A model generated the notes under the pieces. That model made no database searches and was not told the DNA's origin. It worked only from the letters and a program-made list of their open reading frames with translations. From positions 1 to 26,164 of the IMG/VR virus record IMGVR_UViG_3300046463_000073: a stretch of 26,164 bases of DNA, one strand, 5' to 3'. The position numbers were made by a program, and so were the translations under genes. Origin of the DNA: a virus. Positions 15,437 to 23,352 of this stretch are shown one piece after another; position 1 is the first letter of the stretch, and the number at the start of each line of letters is the position of its first letter.

Positions 15437-15818
15437 GGCCCCTCTAGTGGGCTGTGAGTACCGCTACGGCTCGGACGATTGCTACGGCCTCGTAAGGCGC
15501 TGGTACTGGCAGACACGGGGGATTGTCCTCCGGGACTTCCCACGCGGCGCGGAGACGGCGGACGGAGACGGGAACGCCTTTACCGCCTACTACGCGGAGG
15601 CAGGCTTCCTGCCCGTGCCCCTCGATGCCTCTCTAGAGGTCGGGGACATGCTCCTTATGCGAGTCGCCAGCCGGAACCATGCCCCGAACCACTCGGGCGT
15701 GTACGTGGGCGGGGACCTCCTGCTCCACCACTTACCCAAGCGGCTTTCCATGCGGGAGAGCCTGCCCCGCTACCGGGACCGGGTTACGCACATTCTCAGA
15801 TATAAGGAGGCCCCTTGA
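15420..15818 (+). CDS. NlpC/P60 peptidase, gpK C-terminal half
   Basis: A 132-aa protein beginning MSSELEAPLVGCEYRYGSDDCYGLVRRWY. The catalytic cysteine is C21 in SDDCYGL, the histidine H91 in NHSGVYVG, and H103 or H104 in LLHHLPKRLS provides the third polar residue. It therefore keeps a full NlpC/P60 site, which in tail tips probably cuts peptidoglycan during DNA entry or assists assembly. It begins 17 bases before the JAMM stop in another frame and ends by overlapping the TTG start of the gpI gene; TATAAGGAGG near its end serves that next gene. Confidence 0.88.
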   Translation: MSSELEAPLVGCEYRYGSDDCYGLVRRWYWQTRGIVLRDFPRGAETADGDGNAFTAYYAEAGFLPVPLDASLEVGDMLLMRVASRNHAPNHSGVYVGGDLLLHHLPKRLSMRESLPRYRDRVTHILRYKEAP

Positions 15819-16393
15819 CGGAGGCAGTAAGAACAATCCGCCTTTACGGCAAGCTCGGGGCACAGTTCGGGCGGGTACATCGGTTCGTGGTGGGTTCTCC
15901 TCGGGACGCCCTCCGCGCGCTAATTCGTATGGTCCCCGGCTTCGAGCGGGAGCTTATGACGAGCAAGGACCGGGGCGTTAGCTACGCGGTCTTCGTGGGT
16001 AAGCGGAACATAGACGAGACCCAGCTAGCGCACCCCAGCGGGCAGGACGATATTCGAATTGCTCCGCTAGTCGGCGGGCGTAAGGGCGGGCTATTCGCGG
16101 CTATCGCGGGGGCCGTGCTCTTTGTGGCTGGGGCAGTCTCCGCCTACTTCGGGAACCCGTACGCGGGCCAGATGATGCTCATGGGTGCGTCCCTCGCGTT
16201 CGGCGGTATCTCGCAGATGCTCTCGGCCCACGCTGCCGCGTCCAATGGGACGAGCGGGGCTACGAAGACTTCGTATTACTTCAATGGGGCGGATAACGTT
16301 ACGTCTCAGGGCGGGCCGGTCCCGCTTCTCTACGGGCGTATGCGCGTGGGTAGTACCGTTATCAGCATGGGTACGCAGTCCGTGGACGCTTAA
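15815..16393 (+). CDS. Tail assembly protein, gpI-like (TTG start)
   Basis: A 192-aa protein starting at TTG. The start is supported by ATAAGGAGG 4 bases upstream, by overlap with the preceding stop, and by a natural family N-terminus (TIRLYGKLGAQFGRVHRFVVGSPRDALRAL). The N-terminal half is ubiquitin-like in sequence course and ends APLVGGRKGG. Two Ala/Gly-rich hydrophobic stretches follow (about 90-125). The C-terminus ends PVPLLYGRMRVGSTVISMG, as in lambda gpI. The family is needed for tip assembly but its exact action is not settled. It leads into gpJ after a 17-base gap. Confidence 0.88.
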   Translation: MTEAVRTIRLYGKLGAQFGRVHRFVVGSPRDALRALIRMVPGFERELMTSKDRGVSYAVFVGKRNIDETQLAHPSGQDDIRIAPLVGGRKGGLFAAIAGAVLFVAGAVSAYFGNPYAGQMMLMGASLAFGGISQMLSAHAAASNGTSGATKTSYYFNGADNVTSQGGPVPLLYGRMRVGSTVISMGTQSVDA

Positions 16394-16410
16394 CTATAGG
16401 GTAAGACAAT

Positions 16411-19400
16411 ATGCCGACACAGGCCGATGATTCGCTTAGTAGTACAGCGTATGCTCAAATACTGGACCTCATATCCGAAGGTCCGATTTTTGGCCCCGCT
16501 AATTCAGAAACCCCGGCCCGCTCGGTATATTTCAACGGGACCGTAGTCCAGAACTCGGACGGGTCCAATAACTTTAATGTTAAGCAAGTAGACCTTCGGA
16601 CGGGCACGCTTACGCAGGACCCGATTAGCGGCTTCGATAGCACGGAAAATGAGGTAGGCGTGGGCGTGGAGCTTAAGGCTTCTGCCCCTTGGGTTCATAC
16701 CGTAACTAACCTCGCCCTCTCTGCCCTGCGCGTTACGCTCAGTGTTAGCGCCCTCTCGAAGACGAACTCCAATACCGGGGACGTAACGGGCTATCAGGTC
16801 GCGTACCAGATTCAGCTATCGAAGGACGGCGGGCAGTACACCACGGTAGTAGACACGTCCTTTAATGGTAAGGCCTCGTCCGTCTACCAGCGCTCGCACC
16901 GTATCGAACTCTCCGGGGCCGCGTCGCAGTACACGGTTAAGGTTATCCGCATTACGGGGGATACCTCGGATGTCTACACCCAGGACACTACGAACGTAGT
17001 TAGCTACACGGAACTTATAGACGCGAAGCTCCGCTACCCCCTGAGTGCGCTCTGTGGCGTACAGCTAGACGCCTCGGAGTTCTCCAGCGTTCCTACGCGT
17101 TCGTACGATATGAAGGGGCTACTTATCAAGTACCCCAGTAACTATAACCCGCTGCTCCGCTCGTACGGCGGGACGTGGGACGGCACGTTTATTACGGGCT
17201 GGACGGATAACCCCGCGTGGGTCTTCTATGACCTCGTGCTTAACTCCCGCTACGGCCTCGGCAAGTGGGTAGACGCAAGCATGATAGACCGTTACGCGCT
17301 GTACCAAATCGCCCAGTACTGCGATGTCATGGTATCGGACGGTGCGGGCGGGCTGGGGCCTCGCTTCTCCTGCAATTGCTACATCGCTTCTCGGGAGGAC
17401 GCGTACAAGGTCCTCCAGGACATCGCTAGCGTCTTCCGTGGTATGGCGTACTGGTCCGCAGGCAGCGTTACGGCTACCTCGGATATGCCTCTGGACACGG
17501 CGTACGTGTACACGGCTGCTAACGTTATCGGCGGGTCCTTCAAGTACGTAGGCTCCAGCCTGAAGACGCGCTATACCTGTGCCGTGGTTACATGGAATGA
17601 TCCGGAGAACGGCTATCAGCAGGCAGTAGAGTACGTGGAGGACGCGGACGGCGTAGCTCGGTACGGAATCAATAAGGCCCAGCTTACGGCCTTCGCCTGC
17701 ACGAGCCGCGCGCAAGCGCAGCGCGTGGGCCAGTGGACGCTTCTTACCTCGCGGTACGAGACGAATACGGTTACGTTCTCCGTGGGGCTGGACGGGACGC
17801 TTGCACAGCCCGGACAGATTATCGCAGTAGCGGACCCCTCGCGCGCTGGGAAGCGCACGGGCGGGCGTATCAAAGCGGCCAGCCTCACCACTCAGGTAAC
17901 ACTCGATAAGGCGCTAGACGGGACGGCAGCGGGCGATACGCTTACTGTAATCCTCCCGTCCGGGAAGGCGGAATCCAAGACCGTAAGCGCGGTCTCGGGG
18001 GCGGTTATTACCGTCTCGCAGGGATTCTCCGTGGTTCCGGCTGCGGGTTCCGTGTGGATGCTTGAAAGCTCTACGCTTAAGTCCCAGCTATTCCGCGTGG
18101 CTTCGGTCGCAGAGAAGGACGGGATTACGTTTGAGATTACCGCTACCCAGCACGAGCCGGGGAAATACGCGGCTATCGACAACGGCGCGGCTATCGACTT
18201 CCGCCCGATCACAGGTAACACGCTTACCGTGCAGGCCCCGCCCACTGGCGTAACCGTCTCGCAGTACGTGGTTACGGACCAGGGTATATCTAAGACCAAT
18301 ATGTCCATCTCGTGGGCGGCTGCGGCTAACGCGGTCTCCTACACGGTCCAGTGGCGTAAGGATAACGGGGACTGGATTACGGCAGGCACTACGGGCGGGC
18401 TGTCGCTGGACGTAAGTAACATATACTCCGGCAGCTACACGGCCCGTGTCCGCGCTACGAACGGGCTAGACATTAGCTCCCCGTACGCGTACTCGTCCCT
18501 TACCGGCCTGCTGGGTAAGACGGGTGCTCCTCCTGTGGTCGCTACTCTCACGGCCAGTACGGATAAGGTCTTCGCTGTCAATGTGGCGTGGACGTTCCCG
18601 GCGGGTGCGGGAGACACGGCGTACACGGAGGTGTATTACAGCCACACGGCTAACTTTGCCTCCGCTACGCAGCAAGGGCGCTACAGCTATCCGACTACCA
18701 GCGCGAACCTGCTGGGCCTCTCGGCGGGGTATGACTTGTACTTCTGGGTCCGCCTCGTAGACACTACGGGTAACGTAGGTGCGTTCTATCCGGCTACCAC
18801 AGCGGCAGGCGTACACGGCCAGTCCAGCGCGGACGCTACGGCGGTCCTCGCGTACCTAACGGCGCAGATTACGCAGACGCAACTAGCACAGGATGTGCTC
18901 GCACCCGTGCAGGCTATCCCAGGTATTCAGACGAGCATTGCGGCCAATAGTACGGCTATCTCGCAGGAGGTAACGAACCGGACTACGGCTATCGCCAACG
19001 AGGCCGCAGCGCGCGGCGCAGCTATCACCTCGGAGGCTAACACCCGGCAGGCTGCGGACGACTCCCTTAGCTCCCGTATCGATACGGTTACGGCTTCGGC
19101 TACGTCCAATGCCTCCGCGATTCAGGCGGAGCAAACGGCGCGTGCTAACGGGGATTCGGCTAACGCCACGAGCATTACGGCCCTTACGGCTGTGGTCGGA
19201 ACTAAAAATACAACATTCCGCCAGAACATCCAGCCGGTAGCGCAGGCTGTCGGGGACACGTGGGTAGACACTGGCAGCACTAACCTCCTCAAGTACTCGG
19301 GCACGTTCGGTGATGCTTCGTGGACGAAAGTCCAGGGGTCCATTACGGCGGGTACGGGGACTGCTCCGGACGGTACGCCCTTCTTCAAGTTCGTAGAAGA

Positions 19401-20865
19401 CACTACCAATACCCAGCATTACCTAAGCCGTACGGACATCTCCATAACGGCGGGCCTTGCTTACACGGTAAGCGCGTACGCCAAGGCCGGAGAACGTAGG
19501 TATCTCTGCCTCGGGTTCCGTACCGGGGCGAATTGGGCGGGCGCACAACCGTCCGCTACGTTCGATCTTACTTCGGGGACTGTGAACCTCCAAGGGACGC
19601 AGGCCACGGCTAAGATTGTCGCGTGCGGAGGCGGGGTATATCGATGCTCCGTAACGGCTACGGCATCTGCCACGTTCTCAAGCGGACCGTTCCTCCAGTT
19701 GCTCGCAGCGGGGGGGACCCTCGGCGTGTCATACGCTGGGGACGGGGCCAGCGGCCTTTATATGACGGACGCCCAAGTAGAGCAATCCACCGGGGCGGGC
19801 CGCTACATCCCGACTGCTGCCGCTTCCGTAAGCACGGTAGGAAACAATAACCTCCTCGTGTGGGACGGTGCTACGTGGGTTCTGTCGCAAGACGCGGCAA
19901 TCCCCGCTAACACTGCGGCCATTACTTCGGAGGCCACTACCCGCGCTACGGCGGACTCAGCATTAAGCACGCGTATTGATACGCTCTCGACTACGGTATC
20001 CGGCAACACGTCCGCTATCTCGTCCGAAGCTACTACGCGGGCTAACGCAGATTCGGCAATGGCTACGCAGATTACGCAGCTTCAGGCGCAGTACTCCCCG
20101 GCCCCGCTCGCGGGAGACCCGGCGGGCTTCGCAGGTAATCCTACTGCGTACGCAGGCGTCTATTCGGAGATGACTGCACGGGCGGAGGCGGACCTCGCGC
20201 TCTCCCAGAAGACGGACACGGTATCCGCAGCGATCACCACAGCCAGTAGCAATATGACTGCGGCAATCAACGCAGAGACCCAGGCACGGGTAGACGCGGA
20301 CTCGGCTACCGCCTCGCAGATTACGACTGTGCAGGCCAGCGTTACTACGGTGCAGTCTAACTTAGACGGCGTTAATAACACGCTAACAGCAGCCGTACAG
20401 ACCAACGCCAACGCGTACGCGGACCTTAACGGACGTGTAGCGGCCTCGTACACAATCAAAACTCAAATAACGAGCAACGGGCGTACGTACATCGCGGGTA
20501 TCGGCGTAGGCGTGGATAACTCTAGCGGGACGGTGGAATCTCAGGTGCTCGTAGCGGCGTCGCGGTTCGCCATTCTGGACCCTAACGGGACGGCAGTCTC
20601 CTCGCCTTTCGTTGTGCAGGGCGGGCAGGTGTTTATGTCGTCGGCGTTCATCGCGGACGCGTCCATTACGAACGCGAAGATTAGCGGGAATATTCAGTCT
20701 AACGCCGTGGGCGCTAATGGACAGCCTCGATGGGTTCTCAATCGGGACGGCACTCTCCAGCTTAACGGAGCAAACGGGGGTAGCGGATACTTGCTTATGA
20801 ATGACTCACAGTTGCTCGTCTATGACGGTAATAACACGCTCCGCGTCCGTCTGGGTCTCTGGTAA
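16411..20865 (+). CDS. Tail tip attachment protein, gpJ-like, with inserted lectin-like domain
   Basis: This 1484-aa central tip protein is the probable receptor-binding spike. The N-terminal 560 residues follow lambda gpJ (LSSTAYAQILDLISEGPIFG..., ...LLIKYPSNYNP...GTWDGTF..GWTDNPAWVFYDLVLNSRYGLG). Two fibronectin III-like domains lie at about 610-700 and 705-793. Helical stalks at about 809-934 and 1160-1300 carry repeats like EATTRA.ADSALSTRI. A DUF1983-like C-terminus (about 1310-1484) reads ASYTIKTQITSNGRTYIAGIGVGV...SQVLVAASRFAI. Residues about 959-1145 (NLLKYSG.F...SWTKV...GTAPDGTPFFKFVED...) look like a carbohydrate-binding jelly-roll inserted into a short WVDTG...LLVWDGATW module. Confidence 0.93.
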   Translation: MPTQADDSLSSTAYAQILDLISEGPIFGPANSETPARSVYFNGTVVQNSDGSNNFNVKQVDLRTGTLTQDPISGFDSTENEVGVGVELKASAPWVHTVTNLALSALRVTLSVSALSKTNSNTGDVTGYQVAYQIQLSKDGGQYTTVVDTSFNGKASSVYQRSHRIELSGAASQYTVKVIRITGDTSDVYTQDTTNVVSYTELIDAKLRYPLSALCGVQLDASEFSSVPTRSYDMKGLLIKYPSNYNPLLRSYGGTWDGTFITGWTDNPAWVFYDLVLNSRYGLGKWVDASMIDRYALYQIAQYCDVMVSDGAGGLGPRFSCNCYIASREDAYKVLQDIASVFRGMAYWSAGSVTATSDMPLDTAYVYTAANVIGGSFKYVGSSLKTRYTCAVVTWNDPENGYQQAVEYVEDADGVARYGINKAQLTAFACTSRAQAQRVGQWTLLTSRYETNTVTFSVGLDGTLAQPGQIIAVADPSRAGKRTGGRIKAASLTTQVTLDKALDGTAAGDTLTVILPSGKAESKTVSAVSGAVITVSQGFSVVPAAGSVWMLESSTLKSQLFRVASVAEKDGITFEITATQHEPGKYAAIDNGAAIDFRPITGNTLTVQAPPTGVTVSQYVVTDQGISKTNMSISWAAAANAVSYTVQWRKDNGDWITAGTTGGLSLDVSNIYSGSYTARVRATNGLDISSPYAYSSLTGLLGKTGAPPVVATLTASTDKVFAVNVAWTFPAGAGDTAYTEVYYSHTANFASATQQGRYSYPTTSANLLGLSAGYDLYFWVRLVDTTGNVGAFYPATTAAGVHGQSSADATAVLAYLTAQITQTQLAQDVLAPVQAIPGIQTSIAANSTAISQEVTNRTTAIANEAAARGAAITSEANTRQAADDSLSSRIDTVTASATSNASAIQAEQTARANGDSANATSITALTAVVGTKNTTFRQNIQPVAQAVGDTWVDTGSTNLLKYSGTFGDASWTKVQGSITAGTGTAPDGTPFFKFVEDTTNTQHYLSRTDISITAGLAYTVSAYAKAGERRYLCLGFRTGANWAGAQPSATFDLTSGTVNLQGTQATAKIVACGGGVYRCSVTATASATFSSGPFLQLLAAGGTLGVSYAGDGASGLYMTDAQVEQSTGAGRYIPTAAASVSTVGNNNLLVWDGATWVLSQDAAIPANTAAITSEATTRATADSALSTRIDTLSTTVSGNTSAISSEATTRANADSAMATQITQLQAQYSPAPLAGDPAGFAGNPTAYAGVYSEMTARAEADLALSQKTDTVSAAITTASSNMTAAINAETQARVDADSATASQITTVQASVTTVQSNLDGVNNTLTAAVQTNANAYADLNGRVAASYTIKTQITSNGRTYIAGIGVGVDNSSGTVESQVLVAASRFAILDPNGTAVSSPFVVQGGQVFMSSAFIADASITNAKISGNIQSNAVGANGQPRWVLNRDGTLQLNGANGGSGYLLMNDSQLLVYDGNNTLRVRLGLW
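19281..19857 (+). repeat. 10-bp direct repeats bounding a domain insertion
   Basis: TAACCTCCTC occurs at 19281-19290 and at 19848-19857, exactly 567 bases (189 codons) apart and in the same codon phase. The copies coincide with the two edges of the lectin-like domain inside gpJ. Removing one unit would restore a continuous WVDTGSTNLLVWDGATW. The repeats could mark the recombination that brought the domain in. Confidence 0.65.
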
Positions 20866-21176
20866 TGGCAGCGGGCTTGCAAATCTGGGACGCGTCCGGG
20901 GTGCTTCTCGTGGACTTCACGAGCCGCCTTGGGCGTGTCATCAGTTCCTACTATATCGACGGCTCGCTTACATCCGGCTCCGTGTCTGACGCGGCCTTCT
21001 CTCAGGGAGAGGGCTTCTACGCCTTCCAGCAGGACCGGCTATGGGGCTACATCAATGGGGACGTAAGCCGCCCTGTCTTCACCCTCTCGGGTAATACGCT
21101 CTCGTGGACTTACACGGCGGGCTTCAGTGGTAATAACCAGCGGATGCAAGGCTGGCTTATATACGGGGTTAGATAA
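20865..21176 (+). CDS. Accessory tail-tip protein, 103 aa (DUF6453-like)
   Basis: Starts on the gpJ stop (TAATG), so it is coupled to gpJ. The opening GLQIWDASGVLLVDFTSRLGRVI is the 'G(L)Q.(F/W)(N/D)ASG.L..D' pattern of small phage proteins coded after gpJ; I associate it with DUF6453 but cannot verify that here. The rest is beta-rich and ends in GWLIYGVR. A role at the distal tail is inferred from position. Confidence 0.7.
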   Translation: MAAGLQIWDASGVLLVDFTSRLGRVISSYYIDGSLTSGSVSDAAFSQGEGFYAFQQDRLWGYINGDVSRPVFTLSGNTLSWTYTAGFSGNNQRMQGWLIYGVR

Positions 21177-21934
21177 TGCCTTCTGGTTTTCAATGCTTCG
21201 CGGCGGACGGGTCTAACGTGGTCCAGATTGACAGCGACACGGGATTACCTAACCTTCAGTTGCGCACGAAGATAACGCAGACCCTACAGGCCTCGGCTAT
21301 CCCTGTGTACACGGTCTCCAACGGGGCGCGCTATAACTCGTCCGGCTTCAGTACTACGTTCTCATTCGCTGCCGTGTCTCCGCTCGTCGCTTTCGAGTGC
21401 TCGGGCGGGTACATGGTCCCTATGACGTGGACCAAAAGCGGGAACGTCTACACGGTTCTCGTAGCGGGTACGTCCGGGGCCGCTGTAACGATATACGTAT
21501 TCGATAAGAACGACTGGGCCTCAAGTGCGAGTCATTACGGCCTCCAGGTGTTTAACGCCTCGGGTACGCTCGTAGCGGACGCCCTCTCGCCCTTCGTTAA
21601 GCCTGTGGGATTCGCACAGGGTAACCCTAAGTACACGTACGGTTCCACGGGCTACGCCTCCGATAGTGGCACATGGGCGCAGGCGCAGGGTAGCTACGGC
21701 TTCTCCGTGCTTAACCGTGTCGCTATCGCCTGCGTGCAGCCTGCCTACGTTGTCGGCGGGACGGCAGGCGGGTCCAGTAACGCAGGGGTCTATATGTCCA
21801 CGTTCAATACGAGCGGGGGCACAGTTAATGTAAATATGGACTCCTTCGGGGATAACCGTAATTACAATAACTACGTAGGCTTCCGCGAGGCCCTTAGCTG
21901 GCGTTTCATGGGGATAGACGTTTCTAACCTTTGA
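21176..21934 (+). CDS. Accessory tail-tip protein, 252 aa
   Basis: Again starts on the preceding stop (TAATG). Two copies of the same opening theme occur: GFQCFAADGSNVVQID at residue 4 and YGLQVFNASGTLVAD at about residue 120, so it looks like a two-domain relative of the gene before it. The C-terminal half is Gly/Ser/Asn-rich (VVGGTAGGSSNAGVYMSTF...) and ends WRFMGIDVSNL. Probably a structural protein of the distal tail; no enzymatic motif is visible. Confidence 0.7.
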   Translation: MPSGFQCFAADGSNVVQIDSDTGLPNLQLRTKITQTLQASAIPVYTVSNGARYNSSGFSTTFSFAAVSPLVAFECSGGYMVPMTWTKSGNVYTVLVAGTSGAAVTIYVFDKNDWASSASHYGLQVFNASGTLVADALSPFVKPVGFAQGNPKYTYGSTGYASDSGTWAQAQGSYGFSVLNRVAIACVQPAYVVGGTAGGSSNAGVYMSTFNTSGGTVNVNMDSFGDNRNYNNYVGFREALSWRFMGIDVSNL

Positions 21935-21984
21935 TCTCATAACCTTAAATCAGATAGGCCCCGGCCTGTCCTCTATGCACATAA

Positions 21985-22248
21985 ATGGGCCTTTTCACAC
22001 GCGCGGCGGAGTCCGCCTCTGGTACGCAAGTCGTAACCAGTGTGGCAGGGGCGGCGTATAGCCTGTCCTCCCTGCCCCTTAGTTCCTACGTCTCTCTCGC
22101 CACTCTCGTACTCACCTTGTTCTATCTATTCGGCGCACTGCCCCGGATGTGGAGGACATCGGTAGCCCTGAAGCGAGGCATTCTAAATAAGGATTGGTCC
22201 CTCTGGCAGAAGCTCGGGGACCAGCCTACCCCGACAAAGGACGATTAA
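21985..22248 (+). CDS. Putative holin, 87 aa
   Basis: One clear membrane segment lies at about residues 36-54 (VSLATLVLTLFYLFGALPR), preceded by a weakly hydrophobic Ala/Ser-rich stretch and followed by a charged tail (RGILNKDWSLWQKLGDQPTPTKDD). Size, topology and position just before the spanins suggest a holin, which would open the inner membrane at the end of infection. The Shine-Dalgarno is poor. A 50-base gap before it holds only a weak AGGCC/GGCCT hairpin. Function is inferred mostly from context. Confidence 0.65.
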   Translation: MGLFTRAAESASGTQVVTSVAGAAYSLSSLPLSSYVSLATLVLTLFYLFGALPRMWRTSVALKRGILNKDWSLWQKLGDQPTPTKDD

Positions 22249-22607
22249 TGTTCTCTCCTCTCGTGGAAAAGGTCCTGCTTGCAACGGTAGGACTCCTAAT
22301 GGCTGCGGGCGTAGCTCTCGCTCTGTACGCAGGCGTGGAGCATAACAAGGTACAGGCCGGCCAAATTGCGGCCCTCTCCCTCGCTGCCTCCCAGGCGGAG
22401 GCGAATGCTGCTACCGCTGCGTCTGAGGCCTCGGCTACCCGTGCTGCCTTCGCGGCCCAGGCTACGGCCCTCCAGGCGGCGCAGAAGACCCACGCTGCCG
22501 CTACTACCCGGCTGGCCTCTGCGGTCTCGGCTAACCCTTCGGCGGCTGCGGCTATCGTGGCTGCGGACGTGTGGGACGCTATCGACGGGGGCGAAGATGC
22601 TCCGTAA
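22248..22607 (+). CDS. Inner-membrane spanin, Rz-like
   Basis: The ATG at 22248 overlaps the holin stop (TAATG); the longer in-frame start at 22194 lies inside the holin gene. The 119-aa product has one N-terminal membrane segment (LLATVGLLMAAGVALALYAGV) and then a long Ala/Gln/Thr-rich helix suited to a periplasmic coiled coil. The o-spanin gene begins in another frame inside its last codons. This Rz/Rz1-type layout bridges inner and outer membranes during lysis of Gram-negative hosts. Confidence 0.82.
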   Translation: MFSPLVEKVLLATVGLLMAAGVALALYAGVEHNKVQAGQIAALSLAASQAEANAATAASEASATRAAFAAQATALQAAQKTHAAATTRLASAVSANPSAAAAIVAADVWDAIDGGEDAP

Positions 22608-22863
22608 TAATCTCGTAATCCTCGTCCTGCTCGCGGCCTGCGCTTGTATGTCCGGCTGTGCGGCCCCGGCCCCTGTGGTCCAGGTTAAGGCCCTCGTGCC
22701 TCCGGATGAATTCCTGAAGGACTGCACGCACGCCCCCCGCCCTGCTGGCAGGACCGTAGCGGACCTCGCCCAATGGCTAATCAACGAACGCGGCCAGCTA
22801 GACGCCTGCACGGCGGACAAGGCAGCGCTCCGCGCGTGGAAGGCTGGGGTAGCTACGCCGTGA
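22597..22863 (+). CDS. Outer-membrane spanin lipoprotein, Rz1-like
   Basis: I chose the ATG at 22597 because it begins a lipoprotein signal (MLRNNLVILVLLAACACMSGC) with possible lipobox cysteines at C15, C17 and C21; an Arg-rich extension to an upstream start at 22366 is a shadow of the Rz-like gene. The 88-aa product is Pro/Ala-rich after the lipobox (AAPAPVVQVKALVPPDEF), as usual for Rz1. It overlaps the i-spanin by 11 bases and ends in a GTGA overlap with the next gene. Confidence 0.82.
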   Translation: MLRNNLVILVLLAACACMSGCAAPAPVVQVKALVPPDEFLKDCTHAPRPAGRTVADLAQWLINERGQLDACTADKAALRAWKAGVATP

Positions 22864-23177
22864 GGTCTACGTACACGGTGCAGCCGTATGGTCTGAAGAT
22901 TGTTTATACGGACACGGTGAAGGAGTTCCACGCGCTCCGACACTCGGGCGTGGACTTCCGGGGAACGGCGGGCGGCTTCGATGCTGGTAAGAAGGTAGAC
23001 GGAGTGATTGGGGTTTTCGACGGGAAGTTAATGACGCTTGTACACGAGTGCGTACACGCGGCCTCCGCCCTGCTCCAGACGTGCGGGATTGACCCGCTAT
23101 CGAATACTGCGGAGCCTCTGGCGTACTTGGTGGATCACCTCGTAGCCGTGGGCCGGAAGCGGCTAGCATTGCGCTAG
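22860..23177 (+). CDS. Small HExxH putative metallopeptidase, 105 aa
   Basis: A GTG at 22860 overlapping the o-spanin stop (GTGA) is the most likely start; the longer in-frame ATG at 22773 lies wholly inside the spanin gene. The protein is GLKIVYTDTVKEFHALRHSGVD...DGVIGVFDGKLMTLVHECVHAASALLQTCGID...NTAEPLAYLVDHL. H62-E63-x-x-H66 is a zincin motif, and E85 in EPLAYLV could be the third ligand. Similar small HECVHA proteins occur in other phages without known function. It is the last late gene, in the place where lysis accessories sit. Whether it degrades protein, peptidoglycan or nothing is unknown. Confidence 0.75.
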   Translation: MRSTYTVQPYGLKIVYTDTVKEFHALRHSGVDFRGTAGGFDAGKKVDGVIGVFDGKLMTLVHECVHAASALLQTCGIDPLSNTAEPLAYLVDHLVAVGRKRLALR

Positions 23178-23184
23178 CTCCGTC

Positions 23185-23208
23185 TGTGGGTAACTGCCCT
23201 GTGGATAA
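23185..23208 (-). promoter_or_regulatory. Two DnaA boxes
   Basis: TGTGGATAA at 23200-23208 is the exact reverse complement of the consensus TTATCCACA. TGTGGGTAA at 23185-23193 differs from it by one base. The two are in the same orientation, 15 bases apart start to start, directly beside the iteron-like repeats. Confidence 0.75.
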
Positions 23209-23211
23209 GTA

Positions 23212-23309
23212 AGATAGTCCTCACCCATGAGGAGTGTTGCGGAAAAACTACAATCACAGGTGAGGACTAAATGGGCATTTTCGGGGTAGATAGTCCTCAC
23301 CCATGAGGA
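23212..23309. repeat. Iteron-like repeats with core TAGTCCTCACC
   Basis: A 22-bp identical sequence occurs at 23212-23233 and 23288-23309, starts 76 bp apart. Each contains TCCTCA-CCCA-TGAGGA, an inverted repeat of 6 bp arms (7 bp in the second copy). The core TAGTCCTCACC is repeated once more in the opposite orientation at 23259-23269. They are likely binding sites of the neighbouring winged-helix protein, as initiator iterons or autoregulatory operators. Confidence 0.75.
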
Positions 23310-23352
23310 CCTATAAAGACTCTATATATCTAAAGCTTTTAAAGTCTCCGGC

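Larger units (their letters stand above)
23178..23352. other. Probable iteron-type replication origin in the convergent gap
   Basis: This 175-bp gap lies between the end of the late operon and the end of rep. It contains, in order, two DnaA-box-like sites, three copies of TAGTCCTCACC (two direct, one inverted), and an AT-rich stretch at 23311-23345 (27 of 35 bases A or T). That order is the usual architecture of iteron plasmid origins, with rep close by. It may also serve as a transcription barrier: GTCCTCA/TGAGGAC at 23293-23310 forms a 7-bp hairpin. Function is inferred. Confidence 0.65.

Noticed and set aside
22366-22596. Arg/Pro/Leu-rich N-terminal extension of the o-spanin
   Set aside because: It is the shadow of the Ala-rich i-spanin in another frame; the ATG at 22597 begins a proper lipoprotein signal.
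22773-22859. Longer start for the HExxH protein
   Set aside because: The extension lies wholly within the o-spanin gene and is low-complexity basic; the GTGA overlap at 22860 is more natural.
23311-23347. N15-like telomere (hairpin-end) site
   Set aside because: The AT-rich stretch has only short imperfect palindromes (AAAGCTTT, AGACT/AGTCT), far from the long perfect palindrome a protelomerase needs, and no protelomerase gene is visible.
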